NCBI RefSeq assembly: GCF_002154575.1
Contig: NZ_MUBA01000194.1
Span: forward strand, 1 to 50,704
From: Streptomyces bobili
GTDB taxonomy: Bacteria; Actinomycetota; Actinomycetes; Streptomycetales; Streptomycetaceae
Direction: 5' to 3'
Length of the DNA: 50,704 bases
Shown here: in pieces, positions 25,557-33,707 of the stretch
Numbering within the stretch: position 1 is the stretch's first letter
How the letters are laid out: the number at the start of each line of letters is the position of its first letter
The notes under the pieces: generated by a model
Seen by the model: only the letters and a program-made list of their open reading frames with translations
Told to the model about the DNA's origin: nothing
The model's database searches: none
Program-made: the position numbers and the translations under genes

Positions 25557-27869
25557 CTACCCGCGCGCACCCACCGCGTCCCGCTCGGAGTCCGTATCGG
25601 GGTTCGTCTCGGGGTCCGTATCGGGGTTCGTCTCGCGGTCCGGCTGCTTGGCCGGGGTCGGGTCGGCCTCGCTGAGGCCGAAGCGCTGGTGGAAGCGGCG
25701 CAGGGGGCCCGGCGCCCACCAGGTGGCCTTGCCGGTGAGGCGCATGATGGCCGGGACCAGCAGGCTGCGCACGACCATCGCGTCCATCAGGACCGCGAGG
25801 GCGATGCCGAGTCCGAGCATCTTGGTGTTGGTGACCCGTGAGGTGCCGATCGCGACCATCACCACGGCCAGGATGACCGCCGCCGCCGTGATCAGGCCGC
25901 CCGTGCGCTGGAGGCCCAGGCGTACCGACCGTTCGTGGTCGCCGGTGTGGTCGTACTCCTCCTTGATGCGGGAGAGCAGGAACACGCCGTAGTCCATCGA
26001 GAGACCGAAGGCCACGCAGAACATCAGGACCGGCAGGGTCGTCTCGATGGAGCCGGAGCTGGTGAAGCCGAGCAGGCCGGAGAGATGGCCGTCCTGGAAG
26101 ACCCACACCACGGCGCCGAACATCGCGGTCAGGCTGAGCGCGTTGAGCAGGACGGCCTGGATCGGTATCAGCACACTGCCGGTCAGCAGGAACACCAGCA
26201 GCAGCGTGACGACGGTGATGAAGGCCGCCGCAAGGGGAAGCTGGTCGCCTATGGCCTTCTTGGAGTCGACCAGCACTGCGGCGGCACCGGTCACCTTCGT
26301 GTCGAAGGGGGCCTCGGTGGCTCGCAGGTCGCCCACCAGGCGCTGGCCCGCCTCGTCCACGGCCTCACCCTCGGGCTGCACGGTGAAGTACGCCGTGTCG
26401 CCCTTCACCAGCGGACCGTCCACGCGCGCGACGTCCGGGAGAGCCGCGACGCGCTCCTTGTAGGCGGCGTACTCGGCCTGGGTGGCCCTGCCCTCGGCGA
26501 GGACTTCCAGGCCGCCGCCCGGGGTGCCGGGAAAGCCGTCCCTGATGTGCTGCTGCACCACGTGGGACTCGGCGGAGGAGGGCAGCTGACGGTCGTCCGC
26601 GGTGCCGAACTTCACGCCCAGGAAAGGCAGTCCGAGCAGGACGAGCACGGCCGTCGTCCCGAGCGCGAAGAAGGGGGCTCGGCGCATGACGAGGGTCGCC
26701 GTACGGCCCCAGGCCGTGCGGTCCTCCGTCCTGCCCTCCGTGCCGTTCTGCGTGCTGCCCTCCGTGCCGGGGCCCGTGCTCTTCGCCCGGCCTCGCCGGA
26801 ACAGGCGGCGCACGTCGAGGGAGTCGACCCGGTGGCCGAGGAGGACGAGGGCCGCCGGGAGCAGGATCAGCGCGGCTGCGGCGGCCAGCAGGACGACCGC
26901 TATGCCGGCGTAGGCGAAGGAGCGCAGGAAGTACTGGGGGAAGACGAGCATCGCGGCCAGCGAGACGGCGACCGTGAGCGCCGAGAACAGGACGGTGCGG
27001 CCCGCTGTGCGCAGGGTGGTGCCGATGGCGGTGGTCGGGTCGGCGCCGCCGGACACCTCCTCGCGGAAGCGCCGGACGATGAACAGGGCGTAGTCGATGG
27101 CCAGGCCGAGGCCCAGGGCGGTGGTGAGGTTCATCGCGAAGATGGAGACGTCGGTGAACTCCGTGAGGGCGCCGAGGACCGCGTTGGTGCCCAGGATGGC
27201 GACGATGCCGACGCCGAGCGGCAGCAGGGCGGCGACCGCACTGCCGAAGACCATCACCAGCAGCACCAGGGTGACCGGCAGGGCGATGATCTCGGCGCGG
27301 GTGAGGTCCTCCTGGATGATCGTCTGCATTTCGTGCCGCACGGCGACGATGCCGCCGATCTTGACCTCCAGCGTGCCCTGGGTGCCGCGGTAGGAGGGGG
27401 CGATGCGGTCGAGCGTCTCGCCCATCGTCTTCTCGTCGCCCGTGATGCGGGCGGCGATCAGTGCCTCGTGGCCGTCCTCCGCGCGCAGGGCGGGGGCCTT
27501 GCCGCCCCAGTAGGAGCCGACGCCCACGACGCCCTTCTCGCCGGACAGCCGCTCGGCGAGGCGGGTGGCCTCGGCGGCCACGGCCGGGTCGTCGACGGAG
27601 GCGCGGCCCGAGTCGACGAGCAGGATCAGGTTGGGCTGGGAGTCGGGGAACTCGCGCTCCAGTGCCTCGGTGGCATAGGTGGACTCCGCGTCGGGGTCCT
27701 CCCAGCCACCGCTGCCCAGCTTGTCGGCGACCCCACTGCCCGCCAGCACCGCGAGCACGGTCAGCACCAGCGCGGCGAGCAGCGACAGCCTGGGCCGGGC
27801 GGTCACGAATCGGGTCCATCCTCCGACGCGCGGCGGACTGTCGGCGGGCGGATTGTTGACTGTGGTCAT
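25557..27869 (-). CDS. MMPL-family RND transporter
   Basis: A 770-residue membrane transporter of the MmpL/actII-3 type with two MMPL domains. Hydrophobic segment 1 (LSLLAALVLTVLAVLAGS) precedes a large extracytoplasmic loop. A five-helix block follows at about 205-345 (with GLGLAIDYALFIVRRFREE), then a second loop and a second block (with FGLSMDYGVFLLSRIKEEY). The Asp-Tyr in both blocks is the proton-relay motif of the family. The C-terminal tail has short NPDTDPET repeats. It likely exports a lipid or drug. ATG 27869 follows GAAGGGGACACCGCACG. It is divergent from a TetR gene that probably represses it. Confidence 0.9.
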   Translation of the reverse strand: MTTVNNPPADSPPRVGGWTRFVTARPRLSLLAALVLTVLAVLAGSGVADKLGSGGWEDPDAESTYATEALEREFPDSQPNLILLVDSGRASVDDPAVAAEATRLAERLSGEKGVVGVGSYWGGKAPALRAEDGHEALIAARITGDEKTMGETLDRIAPSYRGTQGTLEVKIGGIVAVRHEMQTIIQEDLTRAEIIALPVTLVLLVMVFGSAVAALLPLGVGIVAILGTNAVLGALTEFTDVSIFAMNLTTALGLGLAIDYALFIVRRFREEVSGGADPTTAIGTTLRTAGRTVLFSALTVAVSLAAMLVFPQYFLRSFAYAGIAVVLLAAAAALILLPAALVLLGHRVDSLDVRRLFRRGRAKSTGPGTEGSTQNGTEGRTEDRTAWGRTATLVMRRAPFFALGTTAVLVLLGLPFLGVKFGTADDRQLPSSAESHVVQQHIRDGFPGTPGGGLEVLAEGRATQAEYAAYKERVAALPDVARVDGPLVKGDTAYFTVQPEGEAVDEAGQRLVGDLRATEAPFDTKVTGAAAVLVDSKKAIGDQLPLAAAFITVVTLLLVFLLTGSVLIPIQAVLLNALSLTAMFGAVVWVFQDGHLSGLLGFTSSGSIETTLPVLMFCVAFGLSMDYGVFLLSRIKEEYDHTGDHERSVRLGLQRTGGLITAAAVILAVVMVAIGTSRVTNTKMLGLGIALAVLMDAMVVRSLLVPAIMRLTGKATWWAPGPLRRFHQRFGLSEADPTPAKQPDRETNPDTDPETNPDTDSERDAVGARG

Positions 27870-27939
27870 CGTGCGGTGTCCCCTTCACCATGATTCGACG
27901 TGACCCGTGCCGACATGAGCAGGCAGCATGGGTCACCAC

Positions 27940-27954
27940 TGCCATAGAATGGCA
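27940..27954. promoter_or_regulatory. Dyad TGCCAT-AGA-ATGGCA in the MMPL/TetR promoter region
   Basis: A perfect 6-bp dyad that contains a TAGAAT -10 box (27945-27950) for rightward transcription. It lies 70 bases upstream of the MMPL start and could be an operator for either gene. Confidence 0.45.
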
Positions 27955-27966
27955 AACACGAGACCT

Positions 27967-28012
27967 CGCTCGCGTTTCACTGGAACCAGAATGCGAGCGG
28001 ACGCTCGCGTTT
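27967..28012. promoter_or_regulatory. Probable TetR operator region
   Basis: GCGAGCG-GA-CGCTCGC (27993-28008) is a perfect dyad, and its right half with the following bases, CGCTCGCGTTT, recurs at 27967-27977. The spacing is 35 bases. Lying between the MMPL gene and the TetR gene, this fits an autoregulated TetR operator. Confidence 0.65.
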
Positions 28013-28044
28013 GTCAATCACGTTCGGAGAGCTGGGGAAAACTC

Positions 28045-28716
28045 GTGCCCGACACCGCCGAGAACCAGGCGAAGGAACAGCCGCGCCGCCGCCAGGCCCG
28101 CGGCGAACGCCGGATCGCCCAGCTCCTCGAGGCCGCCGCCACCGTCTTCTGCAGCACCGGGTACACGGCCGCGAGCACCAACGCCATCGCCCGCGAGGCC
28201 GGCGTCTCGCCCGGCACGCTCTACCAGTTCTTCCCGAACAAGGAAGCGATCGCGATCGAGCTGGGCGACCGGCTCATGCACGAGATGCGCGACACCTACG
28301 GCGAGGCGCTCGCTCCGATCGATCCCTCGACCACGCTGGAGGCGGCCGTCGGCGCCGCCGTCGACCGGTTCATCTCCTTCAACTGCGATCACCCGGTGTT
28401 CTTCGCCCTGATGCACGGCCCCGACATCCCCGGCCGCATCGCCGAGGAGCACGACGCCCTGCACGTCACACTGCTCGCCCGGATCGAGGAGCTGCTCTCC
28501 TCACTCCTGCCCGACGCCTCCCCGGCCGACCTCTCCCGCACCGCCCATATGTGCCTCGGCCTGTACAAGGCGGGCCTGGAGCTGGTCCTCGGCCACGAGG
28601 GCGCCGAGCAGGAGGCGTACATCCAGGAGCTGAAGAACGTCCTCGTGCGCTACCTGGAACCGCTCACCGGTGGACGAGCCGGCCGCGAAGAGGCGTCTTC
28701 GAGACGTACCCCCTAG
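28045..28716 (+). CDS. TetR-family transcriptional regulator
   Basis: A 223-residue repressor. The HTH is RRIAQLLEAAATVFCSTGYTA to GVSPGTLYQFFPNKEAIAIEL (about residues 20-62), with the family's YQFFPNKE recognition-helix end. The ligand domain has a C-terminal helix pair (SRTAHMCLGLYKAGLELVLGHEG). GTG 28045 is chosen because GGGGAAAA lies upstream and the protein then starts just before the HTH; an ORF extension upstream would run through the operator. It probably represses the divergent MMPL gene and itself. Its TAG stop lies inside the copper operator of the next gene. Confidence 0.88.
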   Translation: MPDTAENQAKEQPRRRQARGERRIAQLLEAAATVFCSTGYTAASTNAIAREAGVSPGTLYQFFPNKEAIAIELGDRLMHEMRDTYGEALAPIDPSTTLEAAVGAAVDRFISFNCDHPVFFALMHGPDIPGRIAEEHDALHVTLLARIEELLSSLLPDASPADLSRTAHMCLGLYKAGLELVLGHEGAEQEAYIQELKNVLVRYLEPLTGGRAGREEASSRRTP

Positions 28717-28725
28717 GGGTATAGT
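28707..28725 (+). promoter_or_regulatory. CsoR-type copper operator with overlapping -10
   Basis: TACCCCCTAGGGGTA (28707-28721) matches the known CsoR box, a GC-flanked dyad with a CTAG centre. The -10 box TATAGT (28720-28725) overlaps its right end, so bound CsoR would block RNA polymerase. The csoR gene itself is not in the window. Confidence 0.85.
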
Positions 28726-28849
28726 GTGGGTGCAGTGGGGGCTTTCAGGGCCCTTTGGCCGGTACCTTCCGGGGCCTCTCGCAGGTACCTGCGGCCAACC
28801 CCTTCGTCCGGCCTCCCACAGACCGCACGCCTCGACGAGGAGTAACGAG

Positions 28850-29089
28850 ATGACCGCCCACACCGACACTCCCGGAACCGTCACGGCCCTCTACAAGGTG
28901 AGCGGCATGAGCTGCGGCCACTGCGAGGGCGCCGTCTCCGGCGAGATCTCCGCGATCCCCGGCGTCACCTCGGTGAAGGCCGTCGCCTCCACCGGCGAGG
29001 TCACCGTCGTCTCCGCCACCGTGCTGGACGACGAGGCCGTACGCGCCGCCGTCGACGAGGCCGGCTTCGAGCTGGTCGGCCGCGCCTGA
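28850..29089 (+). CDS. copZ: Copper chaperone CopZ
   Basis: A 79-residue heavy-metal-associated domain protein that binds Cu(I) through MSCGHC (Cys 22 and 25 by count) and hands it to the CopA pump. The beta-alpha-beta fold segments [20 protein letters not shown] and [12 protein letters not shown] are complete. ATG 28850 follows GAGGAGTAACGAG. A 124-base leader separates it from the CsoR-type promoter, and copA follows after 133 bases, so the two are expected to be induced together by copper. Confidence 0.93.
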   Translation: MTAHTDTPGTVTALYKVSGMSCGHCEGAVSGEISAIPGVTSVKAVASTGEVTVVSATVLDDEAVRAAVDEAGFELVGRA

Positions 29090-29222
29090 CCCGCGCCTGA
29101 GTCACCGGTACCGGAGCCTGACCCGAACCGGGTCCGAGTCACCCGTCCCGGATTCGGGCCGTGCCGACCGGTGGATGGACACTGGTCGGACACGGCCCGT
29201 TCCGCTCCCTGGAGTCACGGAC

Positions 29223-31568
29223 ATGTCCAGCACCACCACGACCCCGACCGCCGCCGAGCCCCCCGAGTCCTCCGAGTCCTCCGAGTCCTCCGAAAGCTCC
29301 CAGGGCTCCGAGGTCTCCCAGGTCGAGTTGCTCATCGGCGGGATGACCTGCGCCTCCTGCGCGGCCCGCGTGGAGAAGAAGCTCAACCGTATGGACGGCG
29401 TCACGGCGACGGTCAACTACGCGACCGAGAAGGCGCGGATCAGCCACCCCGCCGAGGTGCGGGTCGCCGACCTGATCGCGACCGTCGTGAGGACGGGCTA
29501 CACCGCCGAGGAACCCGCGCCCCCGCCCGCGGTCGCGGCCTCCGAGGAGATGCCGGCCGAGTCGTCCGGATCGTCCGGGGACGCCGAGCTGTCGGCCCTG
29601 CGCCACCGCCTCCTCGTCTGCGCCCTGCTCGCCGCGCCCGTCGTCCTGTCCGCCATGATCCCGGCCCTCCAGTTCGACAACTGGCAGTGGCTGTCGCTGA
29701 CGCTGGCCGCGCCCGTCGTCGTCTGGGGCGGGCTGCCGTTCCACCGGGCGGCCTGGACGAATCTGCGGCACGGCGCCTCCACCATGGACACGCTGGTCTC
29801 CGTCGGCACCCTGGCCGCGTTCGGCTGGTCGCTGTGGGCGCTGTTCCTCGGCGACGCGGGCATGCCCGGCATGCGGCACCCCTTCGAGCTGACCGTCTCG
29901 CGCGCCGACGGCGCCTCCACGATCTATCTGGAGGTCGCCGCGGGGGTGACCGTCTTCATCCTCCTGGGCCGCTACCTGGAGGCCCGCTCCAAGCGGCGCG
30001 CGGGAGCCGCGCTCAGGGCGCTGATGGAGCTGGGCGCCAAGGAGGTGGCCGTCCTGCGGGACGGGCGGGAGACCCTGATCCCCGTGGACCGGCTGACGGT
30101 CGGGGACCGGTTCGTCGTCCGGCCCGGCGAGAAGATCGCCACCGACGGCACCGTCACCGAAGGTGTCTCCGCCGTCGACGTCTCCATGCTGACCGGCGAG
30201 TCGGTGCCGTCGGACGTGGGCCCCGGCGACACGGTCACCGGCGCCACCGTGAACGCCGGCGGCCGGCTCGTCGTCGAGGCGACCCGGATCGGCGCGGACA
30301 CCCGGCTGGCCCACATGGCCCGGCTCGTCGAGGACGCGCAGAACGGCAAGGCGGAGGTGCAGCGGCTGGCCGACCGGGTCGCCGCCGTCTTCGTCCCCGT
30401 CGTCCTGCTGATCGCCGCCGCCACGTTCGGCGCCTGGCTCGGCCTGACCGGCGACACGGCCGCCGCGTTCACGGCGGCCGTCGCCGTCCTGATCATCGCC
30501 TGCCCGTGCGCCCTGGGCCTGGCGACTCCCACCGCGCTCATGGTCGGCACCGGCCGGGGCGCCCAGCTCGGCATCCTCATCAAGGGCCCGGAGGTCCTGG
30601 AGAACACCCGCCGGGTCGACACGGTCGTCCTCGACAAGACCGGCACCGTCACCACCGGCCGCATGACCCTCCAGGAGGTCTACGCCGCCGACGGCACCGA
30701 CGAGACGCTGCTGCTGCGGCTCGCGGGCGCCCTGGAGCACGCCTCCGAGCACCCGGTCGCCCGAGCGATCGCCGCGGGCGCCGAGATGGGGATCCCCCCG
30801 CTCGAACGGAGCCGGGAGCAGGGGCCGGCCGGGCGACTGCCGTCGGCCGAGCACTTCGAGAACGTGCCCGGACGCGGCGTACGCGGGCGCGTGGAGGGCC
30901 ACGAGGTGGCTGTGGGCCGGCTCTTCGACGACCTTCCGCCGAAGGTGGCGCACGCCAGGGACGAGGCTGAGCGCCGCGGCCGTACGGCGGTCGTCGTCGG
31001 GTGGGACGGGGCGGTACGCGGGGTGCTCGCCGTCGCCGACGCCGTCAAGGAGACCAGCGCCGAGGCCGTACGGGAGCTGCGCGCGCTCGGGCTCACACCG
31101 GTGCTGCTGACCGGGGACAACCGGGCGGTGGCCGAGGCCGTGGCGGCGGAGGTGGGCATCGACGAGGTGATCGCCGAGGTGCTGCCCGAGGACAAGGTCG
31201 CCGTCGTGAAGCGGCTCCAGGGCGAGGGGCGGGTCGTCGCCATGGTCGGAGACGGCGTCAACGACGCCGCCGCGCTTGCCACCGCCGACCTGGGCCTGGC
31301 GATGGGCACGGGCACCGACGCGGCGATCGAGGCGGGCGATCTGACGCTGGTGCGCGGGGATCTGCGGGTCGCGGCGGACGCGATCCGGCTGTCCCGGCGG
31401 ACCCTGGCCACGATCAAGGGCAACCTCGTGTGGGCCTTCGGCTACAACGTGGCCGCGCTGCCGCTGGCCGCGGCCGGACTGCTCAACCCGATGCTCGCCG
31501 GAGCGGCGATGGCCTTCTCGTCCGTCTTCGTGGTGACGAACAGCTTGCGACTGCGGACATTCCGCTGA
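29223..31568 (+). CDS. copA: Cu(I)-exporting P1B-type ATPase CopA
   Basis: A 781-residue copper pump. An N-terminal Ser/Glu-rich tail ([18 protein letters not shown]) precedes one metal-binding domain with MTCASC (Cys 43, 46). Membrane segments follow, then the actuator TGES loop ([10 protein letters not shown]), the transport-site CPC (Cys427, Cys429), the phosphorylation site DKTGT (Asp471), the nucleotide-site His in SEHPVARAI and [10 protein letters not shown] (676). [12 protein letters not shown] and [15 protein letters not shown] near the end are typical of Cu(I) pumps. ATG 29223 follows CTGGAGTCACGGAC. It exports Cu(I) from the cytoplasm, receiving it from CopZ. Confidence 0.95.
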   Translation: MSSTTTTPTAAEPPESSESSESSESSQGSEVSQVELLIGGMTCASCAARVEKKLNRMDGVTATVNYATEKARISHPAEVRVADLIATVVRTGYTAEEPAPPPAVAASEEMPAESSGSSGDAELSALRHRLLVCALLAAPVVLSAMIPALQFDNWQWLSLTLAAPVVVWGGLPFHRAAWTNLRHGASTMDTLVSVGTLAAFGWSLWALFLGDAGMPGMRHPFELTVSRADGASTIYLEVAAGVTVFILLGRYLEARSKRRAGAALRALMELGAKEVAVLRDGRETLIPVDRLTVGDRFVVRPGEKIATDGTVTEGVSAVDVSMLTGESVPSDVGPGDTVTGATVNAGGRLVVEATRIGADTRLAHMARLVEDAQNGKAEVQRLADRVAAVFVPVVLLIAAATFGAWLGLTGDTAAAFTAAVAVLIIACPCALGLATPTALMVGTGRGAQLGILIKGPEVLENTRRVDTVVLDKTGTVTTGRMTLQEVYAADGTDETLLLRLAGALEHASEHPVARAIAAGAEMGIPPLERSREQGPAGRLPSAEHFENVPGRGVRGRVEGHEVAVGRLFDDLPPKVAHARDEAERRGRTAVVVGWDGAVRGVLAVADAVKETSAEAVRELRALGLTPVLLTGDNRAVAEAVAAEVGIDEVIAEVLPEDKVAVVKRLQGEGRVVAMVGDGVNDAAALATADLGLAMGTGTDAAIEAGDLTLVRGDLRVAADAIRLSRRTLATIKGNLVWAFGYNVAALPLAAAGLLNPMLAGAAMAFSSVFVVTNSLRLRTFR

Positions 31569-31713
31569 GGTGCGGCGAAGTACCCGGAAGTTACCGGCGG
31601 TTAGGGCCAAGTCGAAACAACAGCCCCCCTGGAGTCCGGCGCGAGCCTCACATAAGCTCTTCACAAGGCTCGCGCATCATCCTTACGCTTGGGCCTCGAT
31701 CGCCGTATCCGGG

Positions 31714-31745
31714 CTCTTGCGCATGTAACGGGACATATGCAAGAG
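31714..31745 (+). other. Imperfect hairpin in the non-coding interval
   Basis: CTCTTGC (31714-31720) pairs with GCAAGAG (31739-31745); two mismatched bases then ATGT/ACAT extend the stem around loop AACGGG. It lies about 25 bases after the predicted transcription start. Confidence 0.5.
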
Positions 31746-32085
31746 ACACAGATCACAGTGACGTGAACGTAACCATCGAAGGGGTCCGACGGTCTAAGTT
31801 GACGATGTCAGGAAGCGTCTTGGGGGGCGCCGACTGACATCTGGAGATGTCTTGGGGGACTTCTCCAGAGATGCGTTGCCGGGGCAGGCACACCGGGAAG
31901 CTTTGAGCGGCCCTCCCAGCGTGCGCTGTCCCGGCAGATCGCACACCTGGCGGGGATACTGTGTGTTCCGCTCGTTCCGCTCAACTCCCGCCGCAGAACA
32001 ATCACATATGCATCAGCGAATTCAGGCGCTGTGCTCTCCAGACGCCCGGCCGGATCCCGTGGGGGGAATCCGCACCGGGACATGG

Positions 32086-32138
32086 GAAGGCGCCCTGGTC
32101 GTCGGCCCGTGGGGGGACCGACGCACCAGGGCGCCTTC
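32086..32138. terminator. Long bidirectional terminator before citrate synthase stop
   Basis: A 14-bp perfect outer stem (32086-32099 with 32125-32138) continues as a 6-bp inner stem (100-105 with 118-123, one bulged base), followed by TTCTTC. It can end the citrate synthase transcript from the right and any transcript from the left. Confidence 0.85.
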
Positions 32139-32219
32139 TTCATGCACTGCTGCAGTACGAGGTGACTACGGGGCTGCCCTTGCGGACAGCCCCTCGCTCA
32201 CGTGCCCCGACGGCAGGCG

Positions 32220-33509
32220 TCAGCGCTGCTCGACCGGGACGAAGTCGCGCTCGACGACGCCCGTGTAGATCTGGCGCGGGCGGCCGATGCGGGAGCCCGG
32301 CTCCTTGATCATCTCGTGCCACTGAGCGATCCAGCCCGGCAGGCGGCCGAGGGCGAACAGGACCGTGAACATCTCGGTCGGGAAGCCCATGGCCCGGTAG
32401 ATCAGACCGGTGTAGAAGTCGACGTTCGGGTAGAGGTTGCGCGAGACGAAGTAGTCGTCGGAGAGCGCGTGCTCCTCCAGCTTCAGCGCGATGTCCAGCA
32501 GTTCGTCGGACTTGCCGAGGGCCGAGAGGACGTCGTGCGCCGCCGCCTTGATGATCTTCGCGCGCGGGTCGAAGGACTTGTACACCCGGTGGCCGAAGCC
32601 CATCAGGCGGACGCCGTCCTCCTTGTTCTTCACCTTGCGGATGAAGGAGTCGACATCGCCGCCGTTGGCCTGGATGCCTTCGAGCATCTCCAGGACGGAC
32701 TGGTTGGCGCCGCCGTGCAGCGGGCCCCACAGGGCGTTGATGCCGGCCGAGATCGACGCGAACATGTTGGCCTGCGAGGAGCCCACCAGGCGGACCGTGG
32801 ACGTCGAACAGTTCTGCTCGTGGTCCGCGTGCAGGATCAGCAGCTTGTCGAGCGCGGAGACGACGACCGGGTCCGGGTCGTATTCCTGCGCGGGGACCGA
32901 GAAGGTCATGCGGAGGAAGTTCTCGACGTAGCCGAGGTCGTTGCGCGGGTAGACGAACGGGTGACCGATCGACTTCTTGTACGCGTACGCCGCGATCGTG
33001 GGGAGCTTGGCGAGCAGCCGGATCGTCGAGAGGTTGCGCTGCTTCTCGTCGAACGGATTGTGGCTGTCCTGGTAGAACGTCGAGAGCGCCGAGACGACCG
33101 ACGACAGCATCGCCATCGGGTGGGCGTCGCGCGGGAAGCCCCGGTAGAAGTTCTTGACGTCCTCGTGCAGCAGGGTGTGCTGCGTGATGTCGTTCTTGAA
33201 CGAGCTCAGCTCGTCGACGGTGGGCAGCTCGCCGTTGATCAGCAGGTAGCCGACCTCGAGGAAGGTCGACCGCTCGGCCAGCTGCTCGATCGGGTAGCCG
33301 CGGTACCGGAGGATGCCCTGTTCGCCGTCGAGGTAGGTGATGGCGGATTTATAGGCGGCGGTGTTGCCGTAACCGCTGTCCAGGGTCACGAGACCGGTCT
33401 GGGCGCGGAGCTTCCCGATGTCGAAGCCCTTGTCGCCGACGGTGCTGTCGATCACCGGGTAGGTGTACTCGCCGTCGCCGTACCGCAGTACTACAGAGTT
33501 GTCGCTCAC
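32220..33509 (-). CDS. citA: Citrate synthase
   Basis: A 429-residue type II citrate synthase that condenses acetyl-CoA and oxaloacetate in the TCA cycle. Active-site blocks are LHADHEQNCSTSTVRLVGSS, WGPLHGGANQSVLEML (catalytic His) and LMGFGHRVYKSFDPRA (second His), with SRNLYPNVDFYTGLIY near the end. GTG 33509 follows GAGGGATGAC and gives the usual length; a GTG 12 bases upstream would overlap that site. It is transcribed alone and ends at a strong terminator. Confidence 0.96.
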   Translation of the reverse strand: MSDNSVVLRYGDGEYTYPVIDSTVGDKGFDIGKLRAQTGLVTLDSGYGNTAAYKSAITYLDGEQGILRYRGYPIEQLAERSTFLEVGYLLINGELPTVDELSSFKNDITQHTLLHEDVKNFYRGFPRDAHPMAMLSSVVSALSTFYQDSHNPFDEKQRNLSTIRLLAKLPTIAAYAYKKSIGHPFVYPRNDLGYVENFLRMTFSVPAQEYDPDPVVVSALDKLLILHADHEQNCSTSTVRLVGSSQANMFASISAGINALWGPLHGGANQSVLEMLEGIQANGGDVDSFIRKVKNKEDGVRLMGFGHRVYKSFDPRAKIIKAAAHDVLSALGKSDELLDIALKLEEHALSDDYFVSRNLYPNVDFYTGLIYRAMGFPTEMFTVLFALGRLPGWIAQWHEMIKEPGSRIGRPRQIYTGVVERDFVPVEQR

Positions 33510-33707
33510 GTCATCCCTCACCGACGTTGTGCCTCTTCTTCGAGGTTGCCCTGACTGTCTCTACCATCCCCCATTTGGCGCAGGAGAGTGCACTCGGGGT
33601 CGGCCATTGGGCTTATCCACGGCACTCAGTGCCGCCAACTTGCTCATCCTGCCGCCTTCGTCACGGTTGCGGAAGTGCTCTGTGACCTTCATGACTCATT
33701 TGATCGA

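Larger units (their letters stand above)
31569..32219. other. 650-base non-coding interval, possible RNA gene
   Basis: No reading frame here has Streptomyces codon bias. Signals present on the plus strand are a promoter-like pair TTCACA (31660-31665) and TACGCT (31684-31689, 18-base spacer), a hairpin at 31714-31745, a ten-codon frame from ATG 31805 (MSGSVLGGAD), two direct repeats of GTCTTGGGGG (about 31818 and 31851), and a strong terminator at 32086-32138. Together they outline a transcript of about 440 bases. Only the terminator is secure. Confidence 0.5.

Noticed and set aside
27928..28044. N-terminal extension of the TetR protein from an upstream ATG
   Set aside because: The extra 39 residues would be encoded by the operator and promoter region and are unlike TetR N-termini. 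GTG 28045 has a better upstream site.
29090..29222. Hairpin-rich stretch between copZ and copA as a terminator
   Set aside because: Several short GC dyads exist (ccggtaccgg, acccgaaccgggt), but none has the stem length or T-run that would support a terminator call.
31852..32308. Open frames of 115-138 codons in the gap after copA
   Set aside because: They lack Streptomyces third-position GC bias, have no ribosome binding site and resemble no known family, and one runs into the citrate synthase gene on the other strand.
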